A stretch of 14,769 nucleotides of DNA, taken from JAVBSX01 sp964576215 (GTDB lineage: Bacteria > Planctomycetota > Planctomycetia > Pirellulales > Thermoguttaceae). Location: positions 1-14,769 of the forward strand of contig CAZNVM010000084.1 of NCBI GenBank assembly GCA_964576215.1. The letters are read 5' to 3'. Numbering within the stretch: the first letter of the stretch is position 1; each line of letters begins with the position of its first letter. Shown piece by piece: positions 14,416 to 14,769 of this stretch. The position numbers were made by a program, and so were the translations under genes. The notes below the pieces were generated by a model, which saw only the letters and a program-made list of their open reading frames with translations, searched no databases and was not told where the DNA came from.

Positions 14416-14769
14416 AATGGTCGGGTGAGTCTTGGCCCTTATTTCACGCGTTCCGGGGCTTCCATTGGTCGGACAACATTTTGCGCAACTCCTTTTTGCT
14501 TGAAAGGTCCGCAAGGCTGGAGCGGAAACGCAGTCCGTGCTGATGAGCGTTTTTCAAACCCTCAAACAACGAAACGCCAACGTTACAAAAATCGTTGTCA
14601 ACGCTCTGCATCAGTTACTTACTACTAAAAAATGGTTCCCCACCAGAATCTGTGGGTAAAAAAATAGGTTTTTTGAGGTATGTGGAACAGAAAAGTAGAT
14701 AATGGACCTTGAAAGTAAAGTATTTCAGTCACGTTGTATCGAAATAGTACATCTGGAAATATCTGTCAA
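14416..14769. other. Terminal region without a convincing gene; possible untranslated RNA or leader
   Basis: No reading frame here has a recognisable product. A frame of 67 codons from a GTG at 14425 lacks a ribosome binding site and family features. Small hairpins are possible (14508-14512 with 14522-14526; 14578-14582 with 14593-14597; 14638-14656 with a bulge, next to A- and T-runs). An ATG at 14702 opens a frame (MDLESKVFQSRC...) that continues past the window edge, but it lacks a Shine-Dalgarno sequence; it might be the start of the next gene. The region becomes AT-rich after about 14580. Confidence 0.

Noticed and set aside
11800..14514. A 904-codon open frame on the minus strand, longer than the YTV gene it covers
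   Set aside because: It is in the same codon register as the YTV gene, so its stops could only arise from plus-strand Leu codons TTA/CTA or Ser codon TCA. The repeat protein is very poor in Leu and Ser, so the open frame is a by-product of composition. It has no family features and reads as an Asn/Arg/Leu-rich low-complexity string.
14539..14575. Hammerhead-ribozyme-like core: CTGATGA followed about 28 nt later by GAAAC
   Set aside because: The intervening bases pair poorly as stem II, and no GTC cleavage site with matching stems I and III was found upstream.

Overview
The window reads as part of a Planctomycetota chromosome, probably from the Pirellulales side of the phylum. This is an inference. 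The strongest pointer is the secreted Tyr/Cys-rich protein at 11833-14283, built from repeats centred on Y-T-V-C. That is the YTV protein family known from planctomycetes such as Rhodopirellula. Moderate GC content, several genes without a Shine-Dalgarno sequence, and GC-rich palindromes between genes fit the same assignment. All recognised genes lie on the + strand.

Layout. Positions 1-673 hold the end of an NAD(P)HX dehydratase (nnrD) whose start lies outside the window. A cluster of small GC-rich hairpins follows (643-782), then a promoter and a probable three-gene unit: a cytoplasmic multi-PAS hybrid histidine kinase (856-4098), a DUF1638 protein (4124-4867) and a radical SAM protein (4891-5748). 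A second promoter (5776-5803) precedes hpf (5906-6220), an EIIA of the fructose/nitrogen type (6315-6791), HPr (6840-7139) and Enzyme I (7474-9228). No sugar permease is encoded here. Together with hpf this suggests a regulatory phosphorelay linked to ribosome hibernation rather than sugar uptake. The ptsH-ptsI gap holds a long imperfect palindrome (7182-7360) that looks like a MITE or a large RNA hairpin.

An accessory stretch follows: a HepT/MntA-type HEPN-nucleotidyltransferase toxin-antitoxin pair (9307-10085, overlapping by 4 nt) and an AAA/DUF4143 ATPase (10162-11376). The ATPase has its own promoter, covered by a near-perfect 32-bp dyad that is a good operator candidate. A 456-nt gap without a convincing gene leads to the YTV protein gene, which has a strong ribosome binding site, a signal peptide and a clear intrinsic terminator (14321-14357). 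The last 400 nt have no convincing gene but contain a good promoter-like sequence (14388-14415), so a small RNA or a downstream gene is possible.

Two repeat families recur between genes: a 17-nt GC-rich hairpin (six copies at two places) and AT-rich AATTCGTAATT arrays (two places). At three genes (nnrD, the DUF1638 gene, hpf) the stop codon lies inside or at the edge of such a repeat, so the repeats appear to have trimmed or extended gene ends. The most distinctive elements are these gene-end repeats, the hpf-PTS cluster with its large palindrome, the operator dyad and the YTV protein. No whole system is clearly unprecedented.
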